Part shown: positions 43,756 through 52,377 of the stretch, one piece after another | Position numbering within the stretch: the first letter of the stretch is position 1 | How the letters are laid out: every line of letters begins with the position of its first letter | From: Hyphomicrobiales bacterium | GTDB lineage: Bacteria; Pseudomonadota; Alphaproteobacteria; Rhizobiales; Beijerinckiaceae | Direction of reading: 5' to 3' | DNA length: 64,000 nucleotides | Assembly: GCA_930633525.1 (NCBI GenBank) | Contig: CAKNFP010000002.1 | Coordinates: forward strand, 1,302,001-1,366,000 | The notes under the pieces: model-generated | Told to the model about the DNA's origin: nothing | Databases searched by the model: none | Seen by the model: the letters and a program-made list of their open reading frames with translations, nothing else | Program-made: the position numbers and the translations under genes

Positions 43756-44010
43756 TTCGGATCCTGCGTCTGACGGGTCGATCGGTGAGATTGTCGCCGG
43801 CAAGAACGCGATCGTCACGCCCAGCAACACCAGCACCTTGAGTACGATCGACATTGGCGGATCGACGCGGCCGCGCTCGAAATCGCTGACCCATTTCTGC
43901 GAGGTCGCCGTAAGGTCTGCGAGCTGGCCCTGCGTCAGCCCCCGACGTTTGCGCTCCTCCCGCAAAAAGCGGCGAACGTCGTCGACACTGCGAATGTGCA
44001 TGTTTGACAT
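43750..44010 (-). CDS. HipB-like XRE-family antitoxin/regulator
   Basis: An 86-residue Cro/CI-type protein: VRRFLREERKRRGLTQGQLA, then SQKWVSDFERGRVDPPMSI form the helix-turn-helix, followed by a hydrophobic tail VLKVLVLLGVTIAFLP. The adjacent hipA remnant identifies it as HipB-like. TATCACC..GGTGA-type repeats near 44050-44070 and 44080-44095 upstream could be operators (CACCGACTGGTGA at about 44056). Confidence 0.8.
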   Translation of the reverse strand: MSNMHIRSVDDVRRFLREERKRRGLTQGQLADLTATSQKWVSDFERGRVDPPMSIVLKVLVLLGVTIAFLPATISPIDPSDAGSEF

Positions 44011-44174
44011 CCTATGACCGCTCAGTGATAAGACTGTTCATAGCCGACAAATATCACCGACTGGTGAAATTTTAAGCTGCGGTGCGGAAAAATAACCCTC
44101 CAGTGGTAAAAGCCGCACCGGTCCGGCTATGAAGATTCCAGCGTCGCCCGGGACATTGGGGGTATCGTGTGGAA

Positions 44175-44711
44175 GATTGGCGACATTGATATTGAGGGTA
44201 ACGAGACGCTCTGGAAGTATTTTCGCCTCGAGCGCTTCCTTTCAACGCTGGCGGAGAGCCGGCTCTATTTGCATCGGCCAACCAGTTCATCGATCCGTTC
44301 GAAGGCGCCGTCGCCGTCCAGTTGAACGTGCCGCCGCCTGATCGCGCTACGCCGAAATGGAGAGCGTGGAGCACGCCTTCTTCCAACTGAAGCGGCTGAC
44401 CAAAATAAGCTGCTGGCACCGCGCCGCCTAAGAGAACGACGCGATGTGGAAGCTCTACGCCGGCGAGCTCAAGGGCGTCGCGATCTGCACCACGCCCGAT
44501 CGCGTGCGCGCCGCCTTCAGGCCCTTCCGTCTCAAACCGGATTATGGCGTCGAAGACCTCTGGGGTGGTCCGGTCCAATATGTCGACCTGATCCAGATTC
44601 GGATGCCCGGCGTCGCCTTACTCGACCGGTTTTTCTTCAAGCAAAGGGCCTTTGAATGGGAGCCGGAATATCGGCTCGCAATCTCGGTTCGCATGGTCGA
44701 GGATTTTGTGT
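44175..44711 (+). pseudogene. DUF2971-family protein, frameshifted and truncated
   Basis: Pieces in different frames line up as one DUF2971 protein: WKYFRLERFLSTLAESRLYL, then ANQFIDPFEGAVAVQLNVPP after a frameshift near 44265. SCWHRAA with a TAA, MWKLYAGELKGVAICTT, and FFFKQRAFEWEPEYRLAIS follow. DUF2971 proteins are often defence-associated. The 3' end is replaced by IS630-type sequence at about 44715. Confidence 0.65.
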
Positions 44712-44714
44712 CCG

Positions 44715-44823
44715 GGTTACCGAGCGGCGCACCCACTGGATCACGCGCCGCCAGCCTCTGATGCGGCTCGAGCCTCATCGGCTCGTCTTCATAGACGAGA
44801 CCGCAATCAGCACCAAGATGGTC
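44715..44823 (+). pseudogene. IS630-family transposase scrap
   Basis: Plus-strand sequence encodes THWITRRQPLMRLEPHRLVF followed by IDETAISTKMV, the same segment as the remnant at 27004-27330, in opposite orientation. It is cut on the right exactly at the left end of the IS6 element at 44824. Confidence 0.7.
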
Positions 44824-45645
44824 GGTTCTGTCGCGAACTCTTCGGTAATGACGGCGAGGGCATGAAGGCTCCTTGGTTTCGGGGAGTTCGCCATGTTCAA
44901 GGGTCGTCATTTCGACCGGTCCGTGATCCTGCTCTGTGTACGCTGGTACCTCGCCTACAATCTCAGCCTGCGTGATCTGGAAGAGATGATGGCGGAACGT
45001 GGCCTGAGCGTCGATCACTCCACTGTGCATCGCTGGGTCGTCCGCTTCGCGCCGCAGCTCCTTGAGCGCTTCAACCGGCGCAAGCGGGCCGTCACCGGCA
45101 AGTGGCACCTGGACGAGACCTACATCAAGGTCCGCGGTCAATGGATGTATCTCTACCGGGCCATCGACAGTGCAGGTGACACCGTGGAGTTTTTCTTCAG
45201 CGAACGCCGCGATCTGATGGCTGCCAAGCGCTTCCTGCGCAGGGCGTTTCAGCGCCATGGCCGCCCCGAGCGCATCGTCATCGACGGTAGCCAGACCAAT
45301 CGCGAGGCGATCCTTGCCTGCGATGGCGAAAGCCGGCTGCGTGATCATTCACGACGAAATCTGACGCCGATCCGCATTCGGCAGAGCCAGTACCTGAACA
45401 ACCGCGTCGAGCAGGATCATCGGCGTATCAAGCGCCGCATCCAATCAATGCTCGGCTTCAAGTCGCAGGCGAGCGCCACCATCATCCTGTCCGGCATCGA
45501 GATGATCCACATGATGCGCAAACGTCAGGCGAGATATGCCTACAATTCCCATCCCTCGATCGTCGAGCAGTTCGGAATCCTCGCCGACTGACGAACGGGC
45601 CAAAGCAGACGTTCATTATCTCATTTCCTCGTTTGCGACAGAACC
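44824..45645 (+). mobile_element. IS6-family insertion sequence, copy 1 (822 bases)
   Basis: Bounded by inverted repeats beginning GGTTCTGTCGC on both ends and containing one transposase gene. It is in inverse orientation to an element of the same length at 47051-47872. The 8 bases on either side do not match, so the original target duplication is not visible. Confidence 0.88.
44893..45591 (+). CDS. IS6-family DDE transposase
   Basis: A 232-residue transposase: FKGRHFDRSVILLCVRWYLA at the N-terminus, DETYIKVRGQWMYLYRAID (first Asp), VIDGSQTNREAI (second Asp) and NRVEQDHRRIKRR (Glu). The protein is identical to the one at 47105-47803. The gene looks intact. Confidence 0.93.
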   Translation: MFKGRHFDRSVILLCVRWYLAYNLSLRDLEEMMAERGLSVDHSTVHRWVVRFAPQLLERFNRRKRAVTGKWHLDETYIKVRGQWMYLYRAIDSAGDTVEFFFSERRDLMAAKRFLRRAFQRHGRPERIVIDGSQTNREAILACDGESRLRDHSRRNLTPIRIRQSQYLNNRVEQDHRRIKRRIQSMLGFKSQASATIILSGIEMIHMMRKRQARYAYNSHPSIVEQFGILAD

Positions 45646-45730
45646 CGCCGAAATCCCCATGCGCTTCATCAGCGTCGCCACGTGACGGCGGCCGACCGAA
45701 ACGCCTTTTCGCCGCAGCCGCGAACCCCGC
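45646..45730 (-). pseudogene. IS3-type OrfB scrap next to IS6
   Basis: Minus-strand peptide RLRRKGVSVGRRHVATLMKR is characteristic of the HTH_21 region of IS3/IS2-type OrfB. It is interrupted by the IS6 right end at 45645. The remaining bases to 45835 carry nothing recognisable. Confidence 0.5.
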
Positions 45731-45835
45731 CGGCCTTCAGACTGCAAGCGTGGAGCCCAAGAATGAGGCTGATCGCGCCCAAAGCCAGCCACCTCCCCGA
45801 ATGCACCAGGGACATCGGGCCTGCATACCGATTCC

Positions 45836-47032
45836 CTAAAGCCCTCGATACATGCTCCTCCAGTATTCAAGCTGCTGGCTTTCATCCATGGGCCGCGGAT
45901 TGAAGGGGCGAGGATAAAGTAACGCCATTTCCTTGGCCAGGTCGGGGAGGCTGTCCTCCTTGATACCAATTTCCTTAAGCGACGTTGGCAGGGCTATGTC
46001 GGCCATTAGCCTCTGGACCTGGACTGCAGCATCACCACCCCCAAGCATTCCAGCAAAGACGTTCAGAGTATCGGCGCATTCGGCCTCATTGAACCGTATC
46101 AACGCGGGCAGCCCCAGTGCGCAGCCAAGCCCATGGGGAATAGCGAAATGATGCCCGAGAACATAGGATACGCTGTGCGCCCACAAGCCGCCTGACTGGC
46201 TGAAGCTCATCATGGCCATGGCCGAGCCGAGCAGCATCTCGAAACGGGCCTGGTAATTCTCCGGCTCGGCACATCCCTGTCGAAGAGAATTCGCGATCAG
46301 ATGGACAGCGCCGATGGACAGTGCCGTGCACATCGGCGTCGCAGCCTTGTGCATCAAAGCCTCGATAGCGTGCGCCAAGGCGTCCATTCCCGTCATCGCG
46401 GTGACCCGCTTCGGCATCGAAAAGGTCAACAGGGGATCGAGAATCGCGCCTCCCGGCACGAGAGCGGCATTTGCAAGGGCCCGCTTGGTCGTGCCCGATG
46501 TCAGAACGGCATAGATCGAAGTCTCGCTGCCCGTTCCGGCGGTAGTAGGCAGCAGGAGAAGCGGAGCCATCGACATGCCGGGCCGCAATCCGCCGGGAAG
46601 CGTAAGTGCGTCCACGCTTTCACCCGTTTGGAGGCTCAGCGCGACGATCTTGGAGACGTCGAGCACGCTTCCACCACCTACTCCGACCACCGCTCTTATC
46701 CCGCTCGTGCGTGCGAGCTCGACCGCAGCCTCTGCTGTACCAACATGGGGCTCGGGGTCGACGTCGCAAAACTGCGTGACACGAAAACCCGAAGCCTGCA
46801 GCCATTCGCTGAGCAACGCGACCAGACCCAGCTCAGACAGCACTCTGTCGCTGATCAGCAGCACGTCTGCGTCGTCGGTCAACGCCTTCACGCGAGTTCC
46901 GACACTGCGTGCCGACCCGTAGCCATAGGTGAAGCTTCCCGGTACGCCGTTGCCCGGTACGCAAAGGTGGCGTTCGACCGCCAGTACGGCGGGCGCGGCA
47001 TCCAGCAACTCCCGATATCGTGCTTGGTCCAT
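45836..47032 (-). CDS. Iron-containing alcohol dehydrogenase (group III; maleylacetate-reductase-like superfamily)
   Basis: A 398-residue enzyme: GVGGGSVLDVSKIVAL (NAD site near 115), PTTAGTGSETS (near 162), GMDALAHAIEA (metal Asp/His near 217), WAHSVSYVLGHHF and IPHGLGCALGLP (two more His near 285 and 300). It is flanked by two inverted IS6 elements. The IS6 end lies only 18 bases upstream of its ATG, so its own promoter was lost and transcription probably starts in the IS (inference). The ribosome site CAGGAGAG is kept. Confidence 0.88.
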   Translation of the reverse strand: MDQARYRELLDAAPAVLAVERHLCVPGNGVPGSFTYGYGSARSVGTRVKALTDDADVLLISDRVLSELGLVALLSEWLQASGFRVTQFCDVDPEPHVGTAEAAVELARTSGIRAVVGVGGGSVLDVSKIVALSLQTGESVDALTLPGGLRPGMSMAPLLLLPTTAGTGSETSIYAVLTSGTTKRALANAALVPGGAILDPLLTFSMPKRVTAMTGMDALAHAIEALMHKAATPMCTALSIGAVHLIANSLRQGCAEPENYQARFEMLLGSAMAMMSFSQSGGLWAHSVSYVLGHHFAIPHGLGCALGLPALIRFNEAECADTLNVFAGMLGGGDAAVQVQRLMADIALPTSLKEIGIKEDSLPDLAKEMALLYPRPFNPRPMDESQQLEYWRSMYRGL

Positions 47033-47050
47033 GGGTACTCTCCTGTAGTT

Positions 47051-47872
47051 GGTTCTGTCGCAAACGAGGAAATGAGATAATGAACGTCTGCTTTGGCCCG
47101 TTCGTCAGTCGGCGAGGATTCCGAACTGCTCGACGATCGAGGGATGGGAATTGTAGGCATATCTCGCCTGACGTTTGCGCATCATGTGGATCATCTCGAT
47201 GCCGGACAGGATGATGGTGGCGCTCGCCTGCGACTTGAAGCCGAGCATTGATTGGATGCGGCGCTTGATACGCCGATGATCCTGCTCGACGCGGTTGTTC
47301 AGGTACTGGCTCTGCCGAATGCGGATCGGCGTCAGATTTCGTCGTGAATGATCACGCAGCCGGCTTTCGCCATCGCAGGCAAGGATCGCCTCGCGATTGG
47401 TCTGGCTACCGTCGATGACGATGCGCTCGGGGCGGCCATGGCGCTGAAACGCCCTGCGCAGGAAGCGCTTGGCAGCCATCAGATCGCGGCGTTCGCTGAA
47501 GAAAAACTCCACGGTGTCACCTGCACTGTCGATGGCCCGGTAGAGATACATCCATTGACCGCGGACCTTGATGTAGGTCTCGTCCAGGTGCCACTTGCCG
47601 GTGACGGCCCGCTTGCGCCGGTTGAAGCGCTCAAGGAGCTGCGGCGCGAAGCGGACGACCCAGCGATGCACAGTGGAGTGATCGACGCTCAGGCCACGTT
47701 CCGCCATCATCTCTTCCAGATCACGCAGGCTGAGATTGTAGGCGAGGTACCAGCGTACACAGAGCAGGATCACGGACCGGTCGAAATGACGACCCTTGAA
47801 CATGGCGAACTCCCCGAAACCAAGGAGCCTTCATGCCCTCGCCGTCATTACCGAAGAGTTTGCGACAGAACC
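47051..47872 (-). mobile_element. IS6-family insertion sequence, copy 2 (822 bases)
   Basis: Same ends (GGTTCTGTCGC) and same length as copy 1 but inverted. The two elements enclose the iron alcohol dehydrogenase gene, giving a composite-transposon layout of about 3.05 kb (44824-47872). No matching 8-base duplications were seen at the outer or inner ends. Confidence 0.88.
47105..47803 (-). CDS. IS6-family DDE transposase
   Basis: A 232-residue protein identical to that at 44893-45591, with the same DDE residues. Transcription runs towards the alcohol dehydrogenase gene. Confidence 0.93.
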   Translation of the reverse strand: MFKGRHFDRSVILLCVRWYLAYNLSLRDLEEMMAERGLSVDHSTVHRWVVRFAPQLLERFNRRKRAVTGKWHLDETYIKVRGQWMYLYRAIDSAGDTVEFFFSERRDLMAAKRFLRRAFQRHGRPERIVIDGSQTNREAILACDGESRLRDHSRRNLTPIRIRQSQYLNNRVEQDHRRIKRRIQSMLGFKSQASATIILSGIEMIHMMRKRQARYAYNSHPSIVEQFGILAD

Positions 47873-47989
47873 GATGTACTCCCCGATGCACTATCAGTTC
47901 CGGTGTTGACGTGATGGCCCATAATCGCAATAGGACGCGACACAGCGGGGTGTGTCCCTCGCCCCCTAAATCAAGTAACGTCGCGCCCT

Positions 47990-48218
47990 ATTTGCCCTCG
48001 GTACTAAACTGGACTCTCTTCTCGCTGCGGTTCTCGCCTGACCGGTTTGGAGGCTGGTCCGGGGTGAGGCGGCTAAGGTTCCTAGGCCGTGGTGGGCCTT
48101 ATAGTCCGTTCTCCATTCCTCGATCATCCAGCGAACGCTCGGTAGATGGCGAAATATGTGCTCGTTTAGGCGTTCGTCCCGGAAGCGACCGTTCAGGCTC
48201 TCGAGAGGCCGTTATGCA
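47990..48218 (-). pseudogene. IS3-family OrfB C-terminal remnant
   Basis: Minus-strand translation gives ESLNGRFRDERLNEHIFRHL and PSVRWMIEEWRTDYKAHHGL, then after a frameshift SRLTPDQPPNRSGENRSEK, the end of an IS407-like IS3 transposase. Its upstream part is removed by IS3 copy 2, whose left end is at 48221. The stretch 47873-47989 shows no gene. Confidence 0.65.
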
Positions 48219-48250
48219 GCTGGCCTGCTGCCGGTTCTGTGGACGGTCGG

Positions 48251-49111
48251 TTAGGCTAATCCCACCTTTTTTTCGAACTCGACCGGGCTGATGTAGCCGA
48301 TCGTCGAGTGCCTGCGAACGGCGTTGTAGAACCGCTCGATGTAATCGAACACGTCGGCACGAGCATCGTCGCGTGCCCGGTAAACCCTGCCTCCGATCCG
48401 CTCGGTTTTGAGCGAGGAGAAGAAGCTCTCCATCGCGGCGTTGTCCCAGACATTGCCAGAGCGGCTCATTGAGCAGGTGACGCCGTTGTCGGTCATGAGC
48501 TTCTGGAACGGCTCGCTGGCATACTGGCTGCCCTGGTCAGAATGGTGCAGCAGGGCATCCGGTTTTCCCCGGCGCCAGATCGCCATCATCAGCGCATCGG
48601 TCACGAGCCCGGCGGTCATCTCGGCCTTCATCGACCAACCCACCACACGCCGGGAGAAGAGGTCGATGACGGCTGCAACGTAAAGCCAACCTTCTGCGGT
48701 CCAGATGTAGGTAAAGTCGGCGATCCAGCGTTGGTTGGGCCGTTCGGCGTGGAACTCCCGGTCGAGCGTATTCGGGGCGATGGCCGATCGCCGGCCCTCA
48801 TCCTTGGGCAGGTTGCGCCGACGCGGTCTGGCACGCAAAGCCTGGGCGCGCATCAGCCGCTCGATGCGATGCAGGCCGCAATCGATCCCTTCCGCCAGCA
48901 CGTCCCGCCAGACGCGCCTGGCACCATAGGTCCGATCCGAACGAAGGAAGCTTGTCCGGACCCTGTTGCCGATCTCCTCGTCGTCGCGTGCTCGACGGCT
49001 CGGTGACCGGTTGAGCCAGGCATGGAAGCCCGAGCGCGACACATCCAGCGCTTCGCAAAGCCACGCCACCGGCCAGATCCCCCGGTGCTTCGCAATGAAC
49101 GTGAACCTCAT
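48251..49111 (-). CDS. IS3-family transposase OrfB (intact copy)
   Basis: A 286-residue transposase almost identical to copy 1 but with the normal end EFEKKVGLA. DDE residues lie in WIADFTYIWT, HHSDQGSQYAS and AAMESFFSSLK. Its ATG overlaps the OrfA stop (ATGA), and the -1 frame is open back to the AAAAAAG site, so an OrfAB fusion can form. Confidence 0.92.
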   Translation of the reverse strand: MRFTFIAKHRGIWPVAWLCEALDVSRSGFHAWLNRSPSRRARDDEEIGNRVRTSFLRSDRTYGARRVWRDVLAEGIDCGLHRIERLMRAQALRARPRRRNLPKDEGRRSAIAPNTLDREFHAERPNQRWIADFTYIWTAEGWLYVAAVIDLFSRRVVGWSMKAEMTAGLVTDALMMAIWRRGKPDALLHHSDQGSQYASEPFQKLMTDNGVTCSMSRSGNVWDNAAMESFFSSLKTERIGGRVYRARDDARADVFDYIERFYNAVRRHSTIGYISPVEFEKKVGLA

Positions 49112-49398
49112 GTCACGTCCTTCGCGAAGTAGGCTGCGGCCTTTTTTAGGATATCGCGCTCCGCCTTGAGCTTGGCCACCTCGCGCCGCAGCTTCTCGAT
49201 CTCAAGCTGCTCCGGCTTCATCTGGCCGTGGCCGGGAAAGGCCTGCGCTGGATCGGCAGCAAAGAGCTTCACCCATTTGCGCAATTGGTTCTCATGGACA
49301 TCCAGATCCCGAGACGCCTGCGCCACACTCACTCCGCGGTCCTTGATCAGGCGGACCGCCTCGATCTTGAACTCACGCCCAAATTGTCTTCGCCGCAT
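49108..49398 (-). CDS. IS3-family OrfA (intact copy)
   Basis: A 96-residue DNA-binding protein: RQFGREFKIEAVRLIKDRGV and AQASRDLDVHENQLRKWV form the helix-turn-helix, and KLRREVAKLKAERDILKK is a leucine-zipper-like helix. The slip sequence lies about 35 bases before the stop. The start follows a GGAGGTGGG ribosome site. Confidence 0.9.
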   Translation of the reverse strand: MRRRQFGREFKIEAVRLIKDRGVSVAQASRDLDVHENQLRKWVKLFAADPAQAFPGHGQMKPEQLEIEKLRREVAKLKAERDILKKAAAYFAKDVT

Positions 49399-49503
49399 AT
49401 CCCACCTCCGGGTTCATCAAACACCCAATCTCGGTGTCCACGAAACAGGCAGCAGGCCACCATGGCCGGCCCCTCCAAAAAGCCGGCCTCCTATGAATCA
49501 CCG

Positions 49504-49562
49504 AAAAAGCCTCGTGGGAATCCTCAAACTGCGCCCATCTATAAAAGTATGCCAAAGTAATG
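49504..49562 (-). repeat. Second copy of the 60-base repeat (inverted relative to 43200-43259)
   Basis: The reverse complement matches 43200-43259 with scattered substitutions. It lies between IS3 copy 2 and the LysR gene. No gene is seen from 49460 to 49607. It is probably the end of a lost insertion element. Confidence 0.5.
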
Positions 49563-49607
49563 CTAAAGCCTTGCGCATAAGTCTGATCCCGCAAATCGCG
49601 CTTCTTG

Positions 49608-50606
49608 CTATGGTTGTGTATTATTTTGGGGCAAGTCTTGGATAAGTGGGGTGGTGCCGCTCATCGCGGCGACGCGGCTCCTCACGCGGGCAATGAGGTC
49701 GTGGATCGCAGGGGTCAGGGACCGTCCCCGCCGTGTAACTACGAATACCGTCCGCCAGATGATCGGGTCCTTGATCTGCCGGAACATTAGGTCGCGACCA
49801 GCGCCTCCGAACACGGCAAGTGCCGGCACCGTCGTGACGCCTATCCCGGCCTCGAGCAACGCCCACATGGTCGAATTCATCGACACCTGGAAGCGTGGCG
49901 CTGCCATTAACTTTGCAAGCGCTGGTGATTGCCCGAGAAGCGAGGCGGTTGCTGTGTCATGGGTCAGGCCGATGAAATCCGTTCCCTCCAGTTCCGCCCA
50001 GCGCAGTGGCGGCCTGACCTTGGCCATCGGGTGATCGCGCCGCAGAAATAATCCCATCTGGTCGCGAAATAGCGGCTTGAACTCCAGCTCCGGATCCTCC
50101 TCGCCCTTACTGCAGAAGCCCACATCGACCTCGTTTCGCCGCACGCGCCGCCGGACCTCCGAAGAATTGCCATCGCGCAGATACATGCGAATACCAGGAT
50201 GATCGACGATGAACGACTTCAGGACGTCGGGCATGACCTTGGTCGCCACGGCATGCACGAGGGCTAGGCCGATCCGCCCGCTCCGCCGCGTGGCGGTCGC
50301 CTGGATGTCCTGCATCGCCAGGTCGAAGTCATAGACCAGCCGCTCGGCCGTCGGCACGAAGTCGCTGCCCTCAGGGGTCAGGACGATCGTCCGCGTGGTG
50401 CGTTCGAACAGGCTGGCGCCAACGATGTCCTCCAACTGCCGGACGATCATGGTCAGCGAGGGTTGCGACAGATGCAGCTCGATGGCCGCACGCGTGAAGC
50501 TCCTGTTGCGCGCTACGCTAAGGAAGGCGCGCAGGTGCTTGATCGTCGCATTCAGTGACGGTGACTGCTGCCCCTTGGGTGGCGCTGCAGGATCGGGATG
50601 GCGCAT
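49608..50606 (-). CDS. LysR-family transcriptional regulator
   Basis: A 332-residue LTTR. The winged helix-turn-helix is in residues about 22-85 (FLSVARNRSFTRAAIELHLS, SLTMIVRQLEDIVGASLFER). The effector domain follows (GRIGLALVHAVATKVMPDVL, VDVGFCSKGEEDPELEF). It is divergent from the peptide-type binding-protein operon starting at 50748. A T-N11-A palindrome in the intergenic gap fits its binding site. It is expected to activate the operon with a pathway metabolite (family knowledge). Confidence 0.92.
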   Translation of the reverse strand: MRHPDPAAPPKGQQSPSLNATIKHLRAFLSVARNRSFTRAAIELHLSQPSLTMIVRQLEDIVGASLFERTTRTIVLTPEGSDFVPTAERLVYDFDLAMQDIQATATRRSGRIGLALVHAVATKVMPDVLKSFIVDHPGIRMYLRDGNSSEVRRRVRRNEVDVGFCSKGEEDPELEFKPLFRDQMGLFLRRDHPMAKVRPPLRWAELEGTDFIGLTHDTATASLLGQSPALAKLMAAPRFQVSMNSTMWALLEAGIGVTTVPALAVFGGAGRDLMFRQIKDPIIWRTVFVVTRRGRSLTPAIHDLIARVRSRVAAMSGTTPLIQDLPQNNTQP

Positions 50607-50627
50607 GGTTCGGATCCAATTTATCAG

Positions 50628-50640
50628 TTAATCCGATTAA
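50628..50640. promoter_or_regulatory. Candidate LysR box (T-N11-A palindrome)
   Basis: TTAATCCGATTAA is a perfect inverted repeat with a 3-base centre and the T-N11-A shape. It lies in the 141-base divergent gap, 22 bases upstream of the LysR start and about 108 bases before the operon's first ATG. Confidence 0.55.
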
Positions 50641-50747
50641 TAAGCCAATTAAAAAAATTTGCATAGGCAAAGGGCCTGTCACACAGTCCGCCCAGAGCAA
50701 AAACAAGCCTGCCGTCGCAAGGCCTCTCAGGGGAATGGAGAACTGAC

Positions 50748-52337
50748 ATGGAATATCGCTGGCACTGTGTGATTGGTGCAGGTTTGCTGGGACTTGTGAG
50801 CGTCGCGGCGCCCTTGCCCGCCGCCGCCCAGAGCACATCCACGGTGGTTATCGGGTCCGAAGGCGCCATCCCGCCACTCGATCCCCAGCGCACCACCGGC
50901 ACCGTCGGCCTGCGAGTGATCGACGCCATCTTCGATCCCCTGATCCGCGAGGACCTGAGCAAGGAGACGGAGACCGCGCCGCCGTTGAAGCCGGCTCTGG
51001 CCGAGGCCTGGGAGGTGTCGCCCGATGGCCTCACCTACACATTCAAACTGCGTCGCGGCGTAACGTTCCACGACGGCCAGCCCTTCGACGCGGCCGCTGT
51101 CCAGCTCAATTTCGCGCGCATGATGGACAAGGAATCTCCAGTCTTCGATAGCCGCGCCAGCGGGAACATGACGTTCCTGACGCGCTGGATCAGCGGCACG
51201 ACGGCGAAGGATCCGCACACCTTCGAGATCAAGCTCAAGGAGGCGTTCTCCGGATTCCCGAGACTCCTCAGCGACCGCCGCGTCGGCATGATCAGCCCTG
51301 CCGCTCTCAACGAATTCAAGGGCGATCAGCTCGGCCTGAAGCCGGTCGGCACCGGCTCCTTCGCCCTGCCATCCTTCCAGCAAGGCCAGCAGCTCACGCT
51401 CACGCGCTTCGACGGATACTGGGGTGACAAGGCCAAGGCGGGGCGGCTAGTCTTCAGGCCGATCACCGACCCGACGGCGCTCGCCATCGCCGCCCAGACC
51501 GGCCAGATCGACATCATTCCCAGCGCCAGCCCGCAGCAGATCGCCCAGCTCAAGGGTGTTCCCGGCATCACAGTGCAGTATCCCGAGCCCGCCAACCAGT
51601 ATTTCGTGCGCCTGAACACCCGCGCTGCCGGAACCAACGAGGTCAAGGTCCGCGAGGCTCTCAACTATGCGGTCAATCGCGAAGGTCTGACAGCCTTGTT
51701 CGACGGCCAGACGCGCCCCGCCCTCGGTCCCGTGCCGGTCGGCAACGAGCTGCCGCCGGTCGCAGCCTCACAGGGCTATCGCTTCGACCAGGCCAAGGCC
51801 CGCCAGCTGCTGACCGAGGCCGGCGTCAAGACCCCACTGACCATCAAGCTGCTGGCGCCCAACAGCGGCCCCGGCTTCGCGCTTGCCCCCCAGGTCATCG
51901 CGCTGCTGCAACAGGATCTGAAGGCGGTCGGTATCGATCTGCAGGTGCAGTTCCTTGAATTCGCGACGCTCGTAACGACCGAGGGGCCGGGCTACAAGGA
52001 CGATGTCCAGGGCTCCTTCAACGGCTGGGCTACCGGCGCCGACAGCGCCTATTGGCTGGAGCGCATGTTCAGCGGCGCGCAGCAGCCTCCGCAGGGCGTC
52101 AACCGCGGCTGGTATCGCAACGCCGAGGTCGATAAGCTGTTCGACGCGGCCCGCGGCGAGACCGACGAGGCAAAGCGCAATGCGCTCTATCGTCAGGCGG
52201 CCGATCTGATCGCCAAGGACGCGCCATGGATCTTCCTCTATCAGGATCGCCTGCCGCGCATCATCCGCAACCGCGTGACGGGCATCATGCCGGCCCGCTC
52301 GGTCTTCCTCGACTACCCGAGCATCGCCGTCCGCTGA
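50748..52337 (+). CDS. Peptide-type ABC transporter substrate-binding protein (family 5)
   Basis: A 529-residue DppA/OppA-family protein with a signal peptide (GAGLLGLVSVAAPLPAAAQ). Family motifs include LAEAWEVSPDGLTYTFKLRR near residue 85 and KPVGTGSFALPSF near 200. It is more distant from the two copies at 30-34 kb than they are from each other. First gene of the LysR-controlled operon. Permeases follow later at 53242 and 54129. Confidence 0.9.
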   Translation: MEYRWHCVIGAGLLGLVSVAAPLPAAAQSTSTVVIGSEGAIPPLDPQRTTGTVGLRVIDAIFDPLIREDLSKETETAPPLKPALAEAWEVSPDGLTYTFKLRRGVTFHDGQPFDAAAVQLNFARMMDKESPVFDSRASGNMTFLTRWISGTTAKDPHTFEIKLKEAFSGFPRLLSDRRVGMISPAALNEFKGDQLGLKPVGTGSFALPSFQQGQQLTLTRFDGYWGDKAKAGRLVFRPITDPTALAIAAQTGQIDIIPSASPQQIAQLKGVPGITVQYPEPANQYFVRLNTRAAGTNEVKVREALNYAVNREGLTALFDGQTRPALGPVPVGNELPPVAASQGYRFDQAKARQLLTEAGVKTPLTIKLLAPNSGPGFALAPQVIALLQQDLKAVGIDLQVQFLEFATLVTTEGPGYKDDVQGSFNGWATGADSAYWLERMFSGAQQPPQGVNRGWYRNAEVDKLFDAARGETDEAKRNALYRQAADLIAKDAPWIFLYQDRLPRIIRNRVTGIMPARSVFLDYPSIAVR

Positions 52338-52377
52338 GACCCTTCACCTTCGACCCCAGAGACAATGGAGACTTCCC

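Larger units (their letters stand above)
48221..49459 (-). mobile_element. IS3-family insertion sequence, copy 2 (1239 bases, intact genes)
   Basis: Ends start TGGCCTGCTGCC on both sides; the right end has one more mismatch than in copy 1. orfA and orfB are both open, with the A6G slip site at 49141-49147. It is in the same orientation as copy 1 at 24589-25828. The flanks (CAGC left, CCAT right) show no target duplication. Confidence 0.9.

Noticed and set aside
44816..45653. 8-base target duplication around the IS6 copies
   Set aside because: AGATGGTC and CGCCGAAA flank copy 1 and CTGTAGTT and GATGTACT flank copy 2; no pair matches.
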